Positions 16,049-24,657 of a stretch of 64,000 nt of DNA are shown here, piece after piece. This DNA comes from Tardiphaga sp052076105 (GTDB lineage Bacteria; Pseudomonadota; Alphaproteobacteria; Rhizobiales; Xanthobacteraceae), in assembly GCF_052076105.1 (NCBI RefSeq), contig NZ_CP197245.1, positions 4,836,001-4,900,000 on the forward strand, in the 5' to 3' direction. Each line of letters opens with the position of its first letter. The stretch's first letter is position 1. Below the pieces are notes generated by a model. It was not told where the DNA came from, did no database searches, and was given only the letters and a program-made list of their open reading frames with translations. Position numbers and translations under genes: made by a program.

Positions 16049-16681
16049 CTACGTCAGCTTCAATCCCGTCGCGGCTTCCAGCTCGGCCAGCGCCTGCGCG
16101 GCGGATGTCACCTTGATCGTGGTCATGCCGAGGTCGCGCGCGGGCTTGAGGTTGACGCCGAGGTCGTCGAGATAGACGCAATGTTTCGGATCGACCGACA
16201 GTTTGTCGGTCATCATCGTGTAGATGCGCGGATCGGGCTTGCGCAGGCCGATTTTCGCGGACTCGATGACGTGATCGAACAGCACCATCACCTCGGCCAC
16301 ATAGAGTGCGCGGCCGTCGGTGGAGCCCATGGCATTGGCCGGCAGGTTGTTGGTGATGCAGCCGGTCTTGAACGCCGCCTTGATACGGCGCAGCGCCTCG
16401 ACCATTTCGGGGCGGATCTCGCCTTTCAGCAGCTTGACCACGTCGCGGCCCGGCACTTCGGCGCCGAGCGCTTTGGACTCGGCGGCGAACAGTGCGTCGA
16501 AGGTGGCGAGATCGATTTCGGCGCGCTCGAATTTCGCCCAGGCATTCTCGAAATGGTTGTCCGCATTGGTGCGGCGGATGATGTCCTTCGGCAGGCCATG
16601 GCTCTGCTCGTAATGCGCAAAGGCCTCGAAGGGCGAGGAGGTGATCACCCCGCCGAAATCAAAGATCACCGCAGAGATCAT
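16049..16681 (-). CDS. HAD-family hydrolase (subfamily IA)
   Basis: 210-residue haloacid-dehalogenase-fold phosphatase-like enzyme. Motif I is IFDFGGVI at 6-13, where the first Asp is the nucleophile; the second Asp of the DxD signature is replaced by Gly (DFGGV), as in some epoxide-hydrolase-N/YihX-type HAD proteins. Motif II lies in TNNLPAN, motif III Lys in GLRKPDPRIY, and motif IV is YLDDLGVNLKPARDLG. A helical cap is inserted between motifs I and II. The ATG at 16681 follows GGGGCGGG. The substrate is unknown. It is separated from the AraC gene upstream on the same strand by a repeat-filled gap. Confidence 0.88.
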   Translation of the reverse strand: MISAVIFDFGGVITSSPFEAFAHYEQSHGLPKDIIRRTNADNHFENAWAKFERAEIDLATFDALFAAESKALGAEVPGRDVVKLLKGEIRPEMVEALRRIKAAFKTGCITNNLPANAMGSTDGRALYVAEVMVLFDHVIESAKIGLRKPDPRIYTMMTDKLSVDPKHCVYLDDLGVNLKPARDLGMTTIKVTSAAQALAELEAATGLKLT

Positions 16682-16717
16682 TCCCGCCCCTTATTGTTGC
16701 GCGCACCGGCCGTGCGC

Positions 16718-16894
16718 TCCCTCGCCCCGCTTGCGGGGAGAGGGCTGGGGTGAGGGGGTACTTGATCTCCGCGCGTGGGGAAAGTCCCCTCACCCGGCGC
16801 GGAGCCTGTCATCGGGCGGCGCGAAGCGCCGACCCGGTGGCGCTGACCTCTCCCCGCCCGCGCGAAGCGAAGCTTCGCTAGGCGGGGCGAGGTA
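16718..16894. repeat. Intergenic repeat cluster of CTCGCCCCGC / GCGGGGAGAGG units
   Basis: Fragment beginning CTCGCCCCGCTTGCGGGGAG and continuing GCTGGGGTGAGGGG, then further inverted pieces (GTCCCCTCACCC; CTCTCCCCGCCC ... AGGCGGGGCGAGG). The same wording recurs at 58063-58187. It contains no gene. Confidence 0.7.
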
Positions 16895-16904
16895 AAGAAA
16901 GCCA

Positions 16905-17831
16905 CTACCCCGCGATACGCGCCTCGCCGCCGAGCACGGGGCCGCGTGCGGCGCCGACGTCGCGGATCGGGGGCTGGCCGTAGAGCCGGGCATATTCGCG
17001 GGAGAATTGCGACGGGCTCTGATAGCCGACCGCATAGCCGGCGCTGCCGACATCGAGGCGTTCGACCAGCATCAGGCGGCGCGCTTCGTGCAAACGAAGC
17101 TGCTTCTGATACTGCATCGGCGTCATTGCGGTGACGGTCTTGAAATTGTGATGCAGTGAACTTTCGCTCATGCCGACGCGGTCGGCGAGATCCTCGATGC
17201 GGAGCGGGCTGGCATAGTTGCTGCGCAGCCAGGAAATCGCCTTGGCGACCTTGTTGCTCGGGCTTTCCGCCAGCGCGATCTGCCGCAGACGCGCGCCGTA
17301 GGGGCCGACCAGCAGGCGATACAGCACTTCCTGTTCGAGGAGCGGCGCCATCACCGGAATGTCCTGCGGCCGGTCGAGCAGGCGGAGCAGCCGCAGCGTG
17401 GCATCGAGCAGATCGGCGGAAGCCTTGGCGACGACGACGCCGCGCTCGGGCACTTGCGGATGGGCATGGCCGTCGGCAGGTCCGCTGCCGAAACGGCCGA
17501 GCACTTCCTTCAAGAGCTGCGGATCGATCGCAAAGCCCATGCCGAGATGCGGCTCCGCCTCTGAGGCCTCGACGATGCAGGACGACATCGGCAGGTCGAG
17601 CGACACCAGCACATAATCGCCGGCGGCATAGGTATAGGTCTCGGTGCCGAGCTGCAGCCGCTTGGCGCCCTGCGCCACAAGGCCGAAACACGGCCACTGC
17701 GCGGTATGCACGAGCTGGGTCGGCTCGGCCTGCCTCTTCAGATAGAGGCTGGGGAGCCCGGCCGGGTGGTCGCTGCCATTGGCGGCGTAACGGGCAATGA
17801 TGTCGGCAATCTCACGAATCGTCTCGGTCAC
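16905..17831 (-). CDS. AraC-family transcriptional regulator
   Basis: 308 residues from a GTG at 17831 that follows GAGGGG by seven bases; a TTG two codons upstream is in frame. The N-terminal domain (LPSLYLKRQAEPTQLVHTAQ, YTYAAGDYVLVSLDLPMSS) is the AraC_N type. The C-terminal double helix-turn-helix comprises SPLRIEDLADRVGMSESSLH and VGSAGYAVGYQSPSQFSREY. It is divergently transcribed from the SDR-fold gene across 363 bp. That gap contains two TGCAGGATCG copies 21 bp apart, which is the geometry bound by AraC proteins, so it probably controls itself and/or the SDR gene. Confidence 0.92.
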   Translation of the reverse strand: MTETIREIADIIARYAANGSDHPAGLPSLYLKRQAEPTQLVHTAQWPCFGLVAQGAKRLQLGTETYTYAAGDYVLVSLDLPMSSCIVEASEAEPHLGMGFAIDPQLLKEVLGRFGSGPADGHAHPQVPERGVVVAKASADLLDATLRLLRLLDRPQDIPVMAPLLEQEVLYRLLVGPYGARLRQIALAESPSNKVAKAISWLRSNYASPLRIEDLADRVGMSESSLHHNFKTVTAMTPMQYQKQLRLHEARRLMLVERLDVGSAGYAVGYQSPSQFSREYARLYGQPPIRDVGAARGPVLGGEARIAG

Positions 17832-18194
17832 ACACAAACCCCTCAGGCGGCAGGCCTTTTATGCCGAGGTGTATCTAGGTGCAGTGCCGTGGCGGGGAAA
17901 TGGCTGCGGGATCACTTTTGCAGGATCGTGCAAAACAGATGCAGGATCGCGCTAACGCCGATGCGGCTCCGTTTGCGATAACAGCACCAGCCACAGAGCA
18001 GATCGGCGAGCCGCCCGCGGGCCTCGGATCTGCCAGGGCATATGGTGCCAAGTTCGCGGCAATCGGGTCGAAATCCCCGCCTTGCGCTCCCAGAGTCAAT
18101 CCGGAGCGCGATCCCGCCCGGATCGATTCCGACACGCGACCTGCGCACACGACTGACGATCAAGACAGACATCATCCATATCCAAGGACATGCC
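17832..18194. other. Divergent control region between AraC and SDR-fold genes
   Basis: Holds the direct repeat listed separately and, near the SDR gene, an AAGGA ribosome binding site. No additional gene seen. Confidence 0.6.
17919..17949. promoter_or_regulatory. Direct repeat, candidate AraC-family operator
   Basis: TGCAGGATCG occurs at 17919-17928 and again at 17940-17949, exactly 21 bp apart (two helical turns). AraC-type regulators typically bind such direct half-sites. It lies about 90 bp upstream of the divergent AraC gene. Confidence 0.5.
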
Positions 18195-18944
18195 ATGACA
18201 AGACTGGCAGGAAAAGTTGCGCTCGTGACCGGCGCCGCGGACGGCATCGGCGCGGGCATTGCACGGCGCTTCGGCGCAGAAGGCGCGGCGGTGATCGTGC
18301 ATCACGCGGGCGATCCGCACGGCGCGGCGCGCGTGGTCGCCGAAATCGTCTGGCGCGGCGGCCGCGCCATCGCCGTACAGGGCGACATCGCACGCTGGCC
18401 GGATGTGCGGCGGCTCTATGAGGAGATCGCGGCGACCTTCGGCCGGCTCGATATTCTCGTCAATAACGGCGCCTTCGCACGAAGCGAGGTGGAGGACGTG
18501 GTGGCCGAGGACGAGTTGCACCGGCAGCGCGAGCTCAAGGTGTTCGGCGCCATGCTGCTGTGCCAGGAGGCGGTGCGGATGTTCGGCTCAGGCGGCGGCA
18601 GCATCGTCAATCTCACGGCCCTCGACGGCATTCCGACAGCGCCTGCATCGCTGCCGGATCCCGGCGCGGACGCCGCCATCGATGCCATGACGCGCGGGTT
18701 GTCACGCGCCTATGGCACGCGCAATGTCCGCGTCAGCACCATCGCGCCCGGCATGCTCGGCCCGGAGGAACCCGCCGCCATCGACGTGCTCGACGGCAGC
18801 GTGCGCAACCGGCAGTTCATCGCTCTGCCCGCTGCGCGGAGCCACACGCCCGACAGTATCGCCGATATCGCCGTGGCGCTGACCTGCGACGACAACGGGC
18901 ATCGCTCCGGCCGCGACATCGTGGTCGCCGGCGCCATGCGGTGA
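18195..18944 (+). CDS. SDR-fold oxidoreductase-like protein lacking the catalytic YxxxK
   Basis: 249 residues, ATG at 18195 after AAGGA. The N-terminal Rossmann half is canonical: GKVALVTGAADGIGAGIARR (TGxxxGIG) for nucleotide binding, VQGDIA, and ILVNNGAF. In the second half the Ser-Tyr-Lys triad is not present: after SIVNLTALDG the place of YxxxK reads PDPGADAAIDAMTRG. The rest (VRVSTIAPGMLGPEE, SGRDIVVAGAMR) again follows the classical SDR path. It therefore probably binds NAD(P) but may not catalyse an ordinary SDR reaction. It is monocistronic, divergent from the AraC gene, and ends at a strong terminator. Confidence 0.85.
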   Translation: MTRLAGKVALVTGAADGIGAGIARRFGAEGAAVIVHHAGDPHGAARVVAEIVWRGGRAIAVQGDIARWPDVRRLYEEIAATFGRLDILVNNGAFARSEVEDVVAEDELHRQRELKVFGAMLLCQEAVRMFGSGGGSIVNLTALDGIPTAPASLPDPGADAAIDAMTRGLSRAYGTRNVRVSTIAPGMLGPEEPAAIDVLDGSVRNRQFIALPAARSHTPDSIADIAVALTCDDNGHRSGRDIVVAGAMR

Positions 18945-18974
18945 TCGCAGGGAACCGGCTTTACAGAACCACCG

Positions 18975-19015
18975 ACGTTGGGCGTGCCGCGCAGGCACGC
19001 CCAACGTTTCTTTTT
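18975..19015 (+). terminator. Rho-independent terminator after the SDR-like gene
   Basis: 14-bp perfect stem ACGTTGGGCGTGCC / GGCACGCCCAACGT with loop GCGCA, followed by TTCTTTTT. Confidence 0.9.
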
Positions 19016-19203
19016 GCGCACCCGTTGCGCACCTGTTGCGCACTTGGCCGTCAAAGCCCGCGAAATTCTTTCACACCTCGTTAACCGCCCGTCACAAAAC
19101 GGCGAAACGAAACTGTTGATCACCGCGTAGCTGTCAAAGAATTACCGGTTGTGATGCTATGGCTCGGTGATTGCAACGCAGTTCTTTTGATCGACGAAAG
19201 CCA

Positions 19204-20694
19204 ATGCTGGCCCGCAACACCTCCGAGACGACCCGCCGGATTTCCCCGCGCTGGCTCCTGGCCGCCGCGGCGATCGTCGTTATCGGATTCACTGCGATCT
19301 GCGGCAGCGTGCTGCTCAGCATGCGGCGCGGCGACGAGAAGCTGGCACACCAGACGCTCGGCAATCTCGCTTCCAGCATCGATGCCGATATCGCCCGCAA
19401 TATCGAACTCTACGACCTCTCGCTGCGCAATGTGGTCGGCAACATGACCGAGCCGGCACTGGTCGAGATCTCGCGGCCGATGCGGCAACTGATCCTGTTC
19501 GACCATGCCGCCACCGCGCGCCACTTCGGCGCCATCCAGGTCACGGACGTCGCCGGCAACGTCACGCTGGATTCATCGACGCTGGATCCGAAGCCGCAGA
19601 ATTTCGCCGATGAGGAATTCTTCAAGGTCCACAAGCGCGATCCGCTGTTCGGCCTCTATATCTCCGCGCCGACGCTGCATCAGGGCAGTTACGGCATCGT
19701 GCTGAGCCGCCGCATCGCCGCGCGCGACGGGACTTTTCTCGGCATCGTCGCCGGCTTCATCCGCTACAGTTATTTCCACGAGATCTCCGATCGCCTGCAG
19801 CTCGAGCCGAACGACCTGATTTCCGTCGTCCGGCAGGACGGCGTGTTGATCATGCGCTCACCGTTCGACATGGCGATCATCGGCCGCGATCTCAGTCGGG
19901 TCCCGGCCGTACAGAAAGCGCTGGCCTATTTCTCCGGCTCCCATATCGGCAATTCCGCGGTGGACGGCGTGCAGCGTCTTTATGTCTGGCGTGAGGGCTC
20001 GCATCCGCTGATCGTGATGGTGGGGCGGTCCACCGACGTGATCTTCGGCCAGTGGCGCAAGGAAGCGCTGCAGATCGGCGGCGCCATGGGGGCGCTCGGC
20101 CTGATCGCCTGCGCGCTGATGCTGATCCTGGCGCGCGAGATGGGCAAGCGCGGCGAGATGGAAGACAGGATGGCGCGCCTCGCCATGACCGACGGCCTCA
20201 CCGGTCTCGCTAACCGACGTCATTTCGACGTGGTGATGGACAACGAATGGCAGCGCGCCCAGCGCGCCCGCGCGCCGATCTCGCTGCTGATGATCGACGC
20301 CGACCACTTCAAGACATTCAACGACAATTTCGGCCATCAGGCCGGCGACCTCGTTCTGTGCGGAATCGCCTGGAGCATCGCCCGGCATGCCAAACGCGCC
20401 AGCGATTGCGCTGCGCGCTATGGCGGCGAGGAATTCGCACTGATCCTGCCGGGCCTCTCTCTGGCCGACGCCATCGAACTTGGCGAACGGATCCGCATCG
20501 AAGTGGGCCATCTCGAGCGCGACGGCATGACCACCACGACGATCAGCGTCGGCGCAGCCTGTCTCGTGCCATCATCGATGACCACGTCGAACGACCTGAT
20601 CAACAATGCCGACAGTGCGCTCTATACGGCCAAGGCGCATGGCCGTAACCGGACATGGCCGGCTGCACCGCGGCAGAAAAGCCTTGCTGCGTAA
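19204..20694 (+). CDS. Membrane-bound diguanylate cyclase with periplasmic PDC/Cache-type sensor
   Basis: 496 residues. Membrane span 1 (about 17-40, LLAAAAIVVIGFTAICGSVLL), a periplasmic sensor of roughly 240 residues with double-Cache features (FFKVHKRDPLFGLYIS, GIVLSRRIAARDGTFLGI), span 2 (GGAMGALGLIACALMLILA), then a GGDEF domain. The active site is GGEEF, which is catalytically competent, and a RASD I-site lies five residues before it, so feedback inhibition by cyclic di-GMP is expected. The LTGLANRRHFD entry motif is intact. The start is the ATG at 19204; an ATG at 19171 is also in frame. A second c-di-GMP enzyme follows 104 bp downstream on the same strand. Confidence 0.93.
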   Translation: MLARNTSETTRRISPRWLLAAAAIVVIGFTAICGSVLLSMRRGDEKLAHQTLGNLASSIDADIARNIELYDLSLRNVVGNMTEPALVEISRPMRQLILFDHAATARHFGAIQVTDVAGNVTLDSSTLDPKPQNFADEEFFKVHKRDPLFGLYISAPTLHQGSYGIVLSRRIAARDGTFLGIVAGFIRYSYFHEISDRLQLEPNDLISVVRQDGVLIMRSPFDMAIIGRDLSRVPAVQKALAYFSGSHIGNSAVDGVQRLYVWREGSHPLIVMVGRSTDVIFGQWRKEALQIGGAMGALGLIACALMLILAREMGKRGEMEDRMARLAMTDGLTGLANRRHFDVVMDNEWQRAQRARAPISLLMIDADHFKTFNDNFGHQAGDLVLCGIAWSIARHAKRASDCAARYGGEEFALILPGLSLADAIELGERIRIEVGHLERDGMTTTTISVGAACLVPSSMTTSNDLINNADSALYTAKAHGRNRTWPAAPRQKSLAA

Positions 20695-20798
20695 TAAAAT
20701 ACCACTTGTACGGTTGTAATTAACCCGCGGTTCACCTGACTTGCTAACGCGTCTTCCACCCTTGCCCGGGTATTTCTATGCACGAGGGGTAGGAATTC

Positions 20799-23549
20799 AT
20801 GCGGGTGCCGGGGAGGCGAATGACGAACGACGTGCGCGCTTCAGCGCCGGGCTCCGCCGAGTATGGCGATGGGCGCTCGACGCCCCGTCGTGCGCCGGTG
20901 CGCTGGCTCGTGCTGGTCGGCGTCGTGCTGGTCATCACCATTGCCGCCGGCACGGCGATGACCGTGAACAATTTCCGTCAGCGCACGATCGACAATTCCA
21001 ACCGCGAACTTGAAAACACCGTGCTGCTGCTGAGCCGGCATTTCGATCAGCAATTCCAGGATCTGCAGCGGATCCAGAAGAGCCTCACGGCTCATCTTCT
21101 CGCCAATGGCGTAATGTCGGTGCACAGCTTCGCCAGCAGCATGTCGAGCTACGAGTCTCACATGATGCTCAAGTCGAAGGTGGATGATGAATTCGCCAAC
21201 GACATCACCGTGCTCGACGCCGAAGGCCGTCTGGTCAACTGGACAGGCGCCTGGCCCGGACCGGACTTGGTGCTTGCCGACCGTGAATATTTCCAGAAGC
21301 TGAAATCGCAGAGCTACACCCAGGACGACGAGATCGTGCAGCCCGTCCTGAGCCGCATCACCGGCAAATGGAAGACCTTGTTCGCGCGTCGCATCACAGG
21401 GCCCAAGGGCGAATTCTTCGGCATCGTGACGCGCAGCGTCGAGCCGGTGCAATTCGAGAAATTCTTTGCCTCCGTCTCGCTCGGCGAGAACGGGACCATC
21501 GCGATGTTCCACCGCAATGGCACGCTGCTGGCGCGCTACCCGCAAATGAACGCATCGATCGGCAAGGTCTTCAATACCGGCCCGCTGCTGCAGCACCTGC
21601 GCTTCAGCGACGCGCCCGCGACCATCCGCACCGTCAGCCCTATCGACAATATCGATCGCCTTGGCTCGATCCGCCTGCTGCAGAACTTTCCGATCGCGCT
21701 GGTCGCAACCACGACGGTGGAGGGCACGCTGGCCAACTGGCGCGACCAGACCAAATTTCTCGTGACCCTCGCGACACTGTCGGCCCTGATCCTGGCGGGC
21801 CTGATCTATCTGGTGATCCGTCACATCCAGCGGCAGAGCCGTGCAGCGCAACTGGAAACGACGCTGGAGAAAATGCGCCTCGACACCGCCATCAACAACA
21901 TGACGCAGGGCCTGCTGCTGTTCGACGCGCAGGCGCGCGTGGTGGTCTGCAACCAGCGCTATCTCGACATGTACAGGCTGTCGCGCGAGGTCATCACACC
22001 CGGCCGTCCATTCCGTGACGTGATCGCGCATCGCAAGGAGACCGGCTCGTTTGCGGGAGATGTGGATGCCTATATCGCGGAGGTGATGCGCGATGTCGGG
22101 CGGTCGCACATCCAGATCATGCAGACGGCCGATGGGCGCACCATCCAGATCTCGTCGCGCCCGGTGGCCGATGGCGGCTGGGTCGCGACCCATGAAGACA
22201 TCACCGAGCGGCGCAATGCCGAGGAGAAGATCGCGCATCTGGCGCATTACGATGCGCTGACAGACCTGCCGAACCGCACGCTGTTCCGCAACGAGCTCGA
22301 ACGCGAACTGAAGCGCGTCGCACGCGGCGCGCAATGCGCGGTGCTCTATATCGACATCGACGAATTCAAGGGCATCAATGACTCGCTCGGCCATCCCGTC
22401 GGCGACGAACTGCTCAAGGGCATCGCGCTGCGGCTACGCGGCTGCGTGCGCGGCTCCGACGTGGTGGCGCGGCTCGGCGGCGACGAATTCGCCATCGTGC
22501 AGACCGGCGTCGAGACCCATTCCGACATCACAGACCTTGTCGGCCGCATCTATGATGCGGTCCGTCAGCCATTCGATTGTCTCGGCCACAGCCTGCTCAC
22601 CGACGCCTCGATCGGCATCGCGCTGGCGCCGCGCGACGGCGCAGACCTCGATACGCTGCTGAAGAATGCGGATCTGGCGATGTATGGCGCCAAGGCCGAC
22701 GGCCGCCGCACGTTCCGCTTCTTCGAGCCCGAAATGGATGCGCGGGTGAAGGCCCGCCGCTCCCTGGAGCTTGAACTGCGTCACGCCGCCGGTGATGGCG
22801 GCTTCGCGAAAGGCGGCTTCGAAGTCTATTATCAACCGCTGCTGACGCTGCGCGACGACACCGTCGTGGGCTGCGAGGCCTTGCTGCGCTGGCGTCATCC
22901 CGAACGCGGCATGATCTCGCCGGCCGAGTTCATTCCGGTCGCCGAAGATATCGGCATCATCAATGAGCTCGGCGAATGGGTGATGAACACCGCCTGCGCC
23001 GAGGCCACCAACTGGCCCGACGAGGTCCGGGTGGCGATCAATGTGTCGCCGGTTCAGTTCCGCTGCGCATCACTGGCGCTGAAGGTGACCTCTGCCCTCG
23101 CCGCCTCCGGCCTGCCGGCACGGCGGCTCGAACTCGAAATCACCGAGGCCGTGCTGATCCGCGACGACGAGACCGCACTGGAAATCCTGCACGGGCTGCG
23201 CGAGATCGGCGTGCGGATTGCACTCGACGATTTCGGCACCGGCTATTCGTCGCTGTCCTATCTGCAGCGCTTCCCGTTCGACAAGATCAAGATCGACCGT
23301 TGTTTCGTGACCGATATCGCCGATGCGCAGGGGTCGTCCTCGATCGTGCAGGCCGTGGTCAATATCGCGAGTTCACGCAACATGACGACAACGGCAGAAG
23401 GCGTCGAGACGCTCCGGCAGAAGGAACTGCTGCGCGCACTCGGCTGCACCGAGATGCAGGGCTACCTGTTCAGCGCCGCCAAACCCGCAGCAGAGTTGCG
23501 GGATCTATTGATCGCCCATCAGGCCAACAAGGCCGAGGCTGCGGCGTGA
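20799..23549 (+). CDS. Bifunctional GGDEF-EAL cyclic-di-GMP enzyme with Cache and PAS domains
   Basis: 916 residues. Membrane span about 36-56, periplasmic double-Cache sensor to about 320 (VLADREYFQKLKSQ, GKWKTLFARRITGPKGEFFG), second span about 325-345, a PAS domain (NNMTQGLLLFDAQARVVVCN ... HEDITERRNAEE), then GGDEF with an intact GGDEF active site and RGSD I-site, then EAL. The EAL domain keeps CEALLRW, ELEITEAVL, LDDFGTGYSS and DKIKID, so both cyclase and phosphodiesterase activities are possible. Start at 20799; ATG 20820 with GGGGAGG upstream is an equally good alternative. The preceding gene is a GGDEF protein with a similar sensor. Confidence 0.94.
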   Translation: MRVPGRRMTNDVRASAPGSAEYGDGRSTPRRAPVRWLVLVGVVLVITIAAGTAMTVNNFRQRTIDNSNRELENTVLLLSRHFDQQFQDLQRIQKSLTAHLLANGVMSVHSFASSMSSYESHMMLKSKVDDEFANDITVLDAEGRLVNWTGAWPGPDLVLADREYFQKLKSQSYTQDDEIVQPVLSRITGKWKTLFARRITGPKGEFFGIVTRSVEPVQFEKFFASVSLGENGTIAMFHRNGTLLARYPQMNASIGKVFNTGPLLQHLRFSDAPATIRTVSPIDNIDRLGSIRLLQNFPIALVATTTVEGTLANWRDQTKFLVTLATLSALILAGLIYLVIRHIQRQSRAAQLETTLEKMRLDTAINNMTQGLLLFDAQARVVVCNQRYLDMYRLSREVITPGRPFRDVIAHRKETGSFAGDVDAYIAEVMRDVGRSHIQIMQTADGRTIQISSRPVADGGWVATHEDITERRNAEEKIAHLAHYDALTDLPNRTLFRNELERELKRVARGAQCAVLYIDIDEFKGINDSLGHPVGDELLKGIALRLRGCVRGSDVVARLGGDEFAIVQTGVETHSDITDLVGRIYDAVRQPFDCLGHSLLTDASIGIALAPRDGADLDTLLKNADLAMYGAKADGRRTFRFFEPEMDARVKARRSLELELRHAAGDGGFAKGGFEVYYQPLLTLRDDTVVGCEALLRWRHPERGMISPAEFIPVAEDIGIINELGEWVMNTACAEATNWPDEVRVAINVSPVQFRCASLALKVTSALAASGLPARRLELEITEAVLIRDDETALEILHGLREIGVRIALDDFGTGYSSLSYLQRFPFDKIKIDRCFVTDIADAQGSSSIVQAVVNIASSRNMTTTAEGVETLRQKELLRALGCTEMQGYLFSAAKPAAELRDLLIAHQANKAEAAA

Positions 23550-23553
23550 CGGC

Positions 23554-24606
23554 CTACTCCAGCAGCGTGAACTGCATCAGCAGGGTTCGCTGCAGCATCG
23601 AGAAATTATCGTCCGAGAACAGCGTCAGCACCGTGTCGCCCTCGGGCGTGACATGGACGTCGAGCCCTTCGAAATTGTCGATCTCGTAGCCGAGATCCGC
23701 ATCGAAGATGGTGGGGCCGTCGATGACGGCGTCCGGCACGATCGATGCGAGGGGAATGCGGCGGATGCGAACGCCGGTGTCGCCGAACAGCGAGAACTTG
23801 CGTTCCAGCAGCAGCAGATCGCCGGATGGCAGCAGCGCCGCATCGCTGATGTCGTAATTTTTGGTGCGACGAATCGAGAAAGTCGCCGGCGCCTTGCCGC
23901 CGATGATCCATGCCGAGATATTGCCGGCGCTGTCGAGCCCACGCTCCGAGATCGCCAGCAGCATGCCGGCCAGCGGCGAGGTCTTGAACCTGTCCCTGCG
24001 CACCATCACCAGCGCTTCGAGACTGCCATTATTGGGCAGCTTGCGCATGCCGGGCGGCTGCGGGATCGGCTCGCCCCGGGCGCGCATGCCATCGCGGCCG
24101 AAGTCGAATTTCAGAATCTGATGCACGCGTTCGAGGCCGATATAGACCGTCGGCCCATCCACCGCGATCGACTCGGTATCGTACCAGCCGCGCGCGGTGA
24201 TCGGCCTGCCGTCGGCCCCCAGCATCGGCGCCGCCTCGACATCGACAATGCCGACCATGGCATCGCCGCTATAGGCGATCTTGCCGGTGAACCACTTGCC
24301 CTTGTCGCTGATGGCGATGAAACCCTCGCCCTTGTCATCCAGGCGAAGACCGGAGATGCCGCCGAAGTCCTTGTATTTCGAAGTCAGGATCAATCCGCTG
24401 CGATATTGCAGCGACCCGAACCTTGTATGCACGCGATCACGCGTGTCGAAAGCCGGAATCGGGCGGGCTTCGACCTCGATGGACACCGGCGCACGCGCCA
24501 ATGGCGTTGCCGGCACAGGCACGGACTGCGCACGGGCAAGCGACGGCAGCGCGGCTGCCGAAGCCGCGATGGCAAGAAAGTGACGACGGGTGAGGTCAGC
24601 GGTCAA
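23554..24606 (-). CDS. Tat-exported esterase-like phytase-family protein
   Basis: 350 residues starting at a TTG (24606). The N-terminus TRRHFLAIAASAAALPSLA is a twin-arginine signal, so it is folded before export to the periplasm. The mature protein resembles the esterase-like phytase family (YKDFGGISGLRLDD, FIAISDKGKWFTG, WYDTESIAVDGPTVYIGLER, NNGSLEALVM, NFEGLDVHVTPEGDT), a predicted beta-propeller. No catalytic site can be assigned by eye, so phytase or esterase activity is a family label. It converges with the GGDEF-EAL gene, with only four bases between stops, and lies downstream of cobT on the same strand. Confidence 0.85.
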   Translation of the reverse strand: MTADLTRRHFLAIAASAAALPSLARAQSVPVPATPLARAPVSIEVEARPIPAFDTRDRVHTRFGSLQYRSGLILTSKYKDFGGISGLRLDDKGEGFIAISDKGKWFTGKIAYSGDAMVGIVDVEAAPMLGADGRPITARGWYDTESIAVDGPTVYIGLERVHQILKFDFGRDGMRARGEPIPQPPGMRKLPNNGSLEALVMVRRDRFKTSPLAGMLLAISERGLDSAGNISAWIIGGKAPATFSIRRTKNYDISDAALLPSGDLLLLERKFSLFGDTGVRIRRIPLASIVPDAVIDGPTIFDADLGYEIDNFEGLDVHVTPEGDTVLTLFSDDNFSMLQRTLLMQFTLLE

Positions 24607-24657
24607 GTGATGGCCCCGGAGGATGGGTAGAGCAAAGCAAAACCCATCCTGTAAAGC

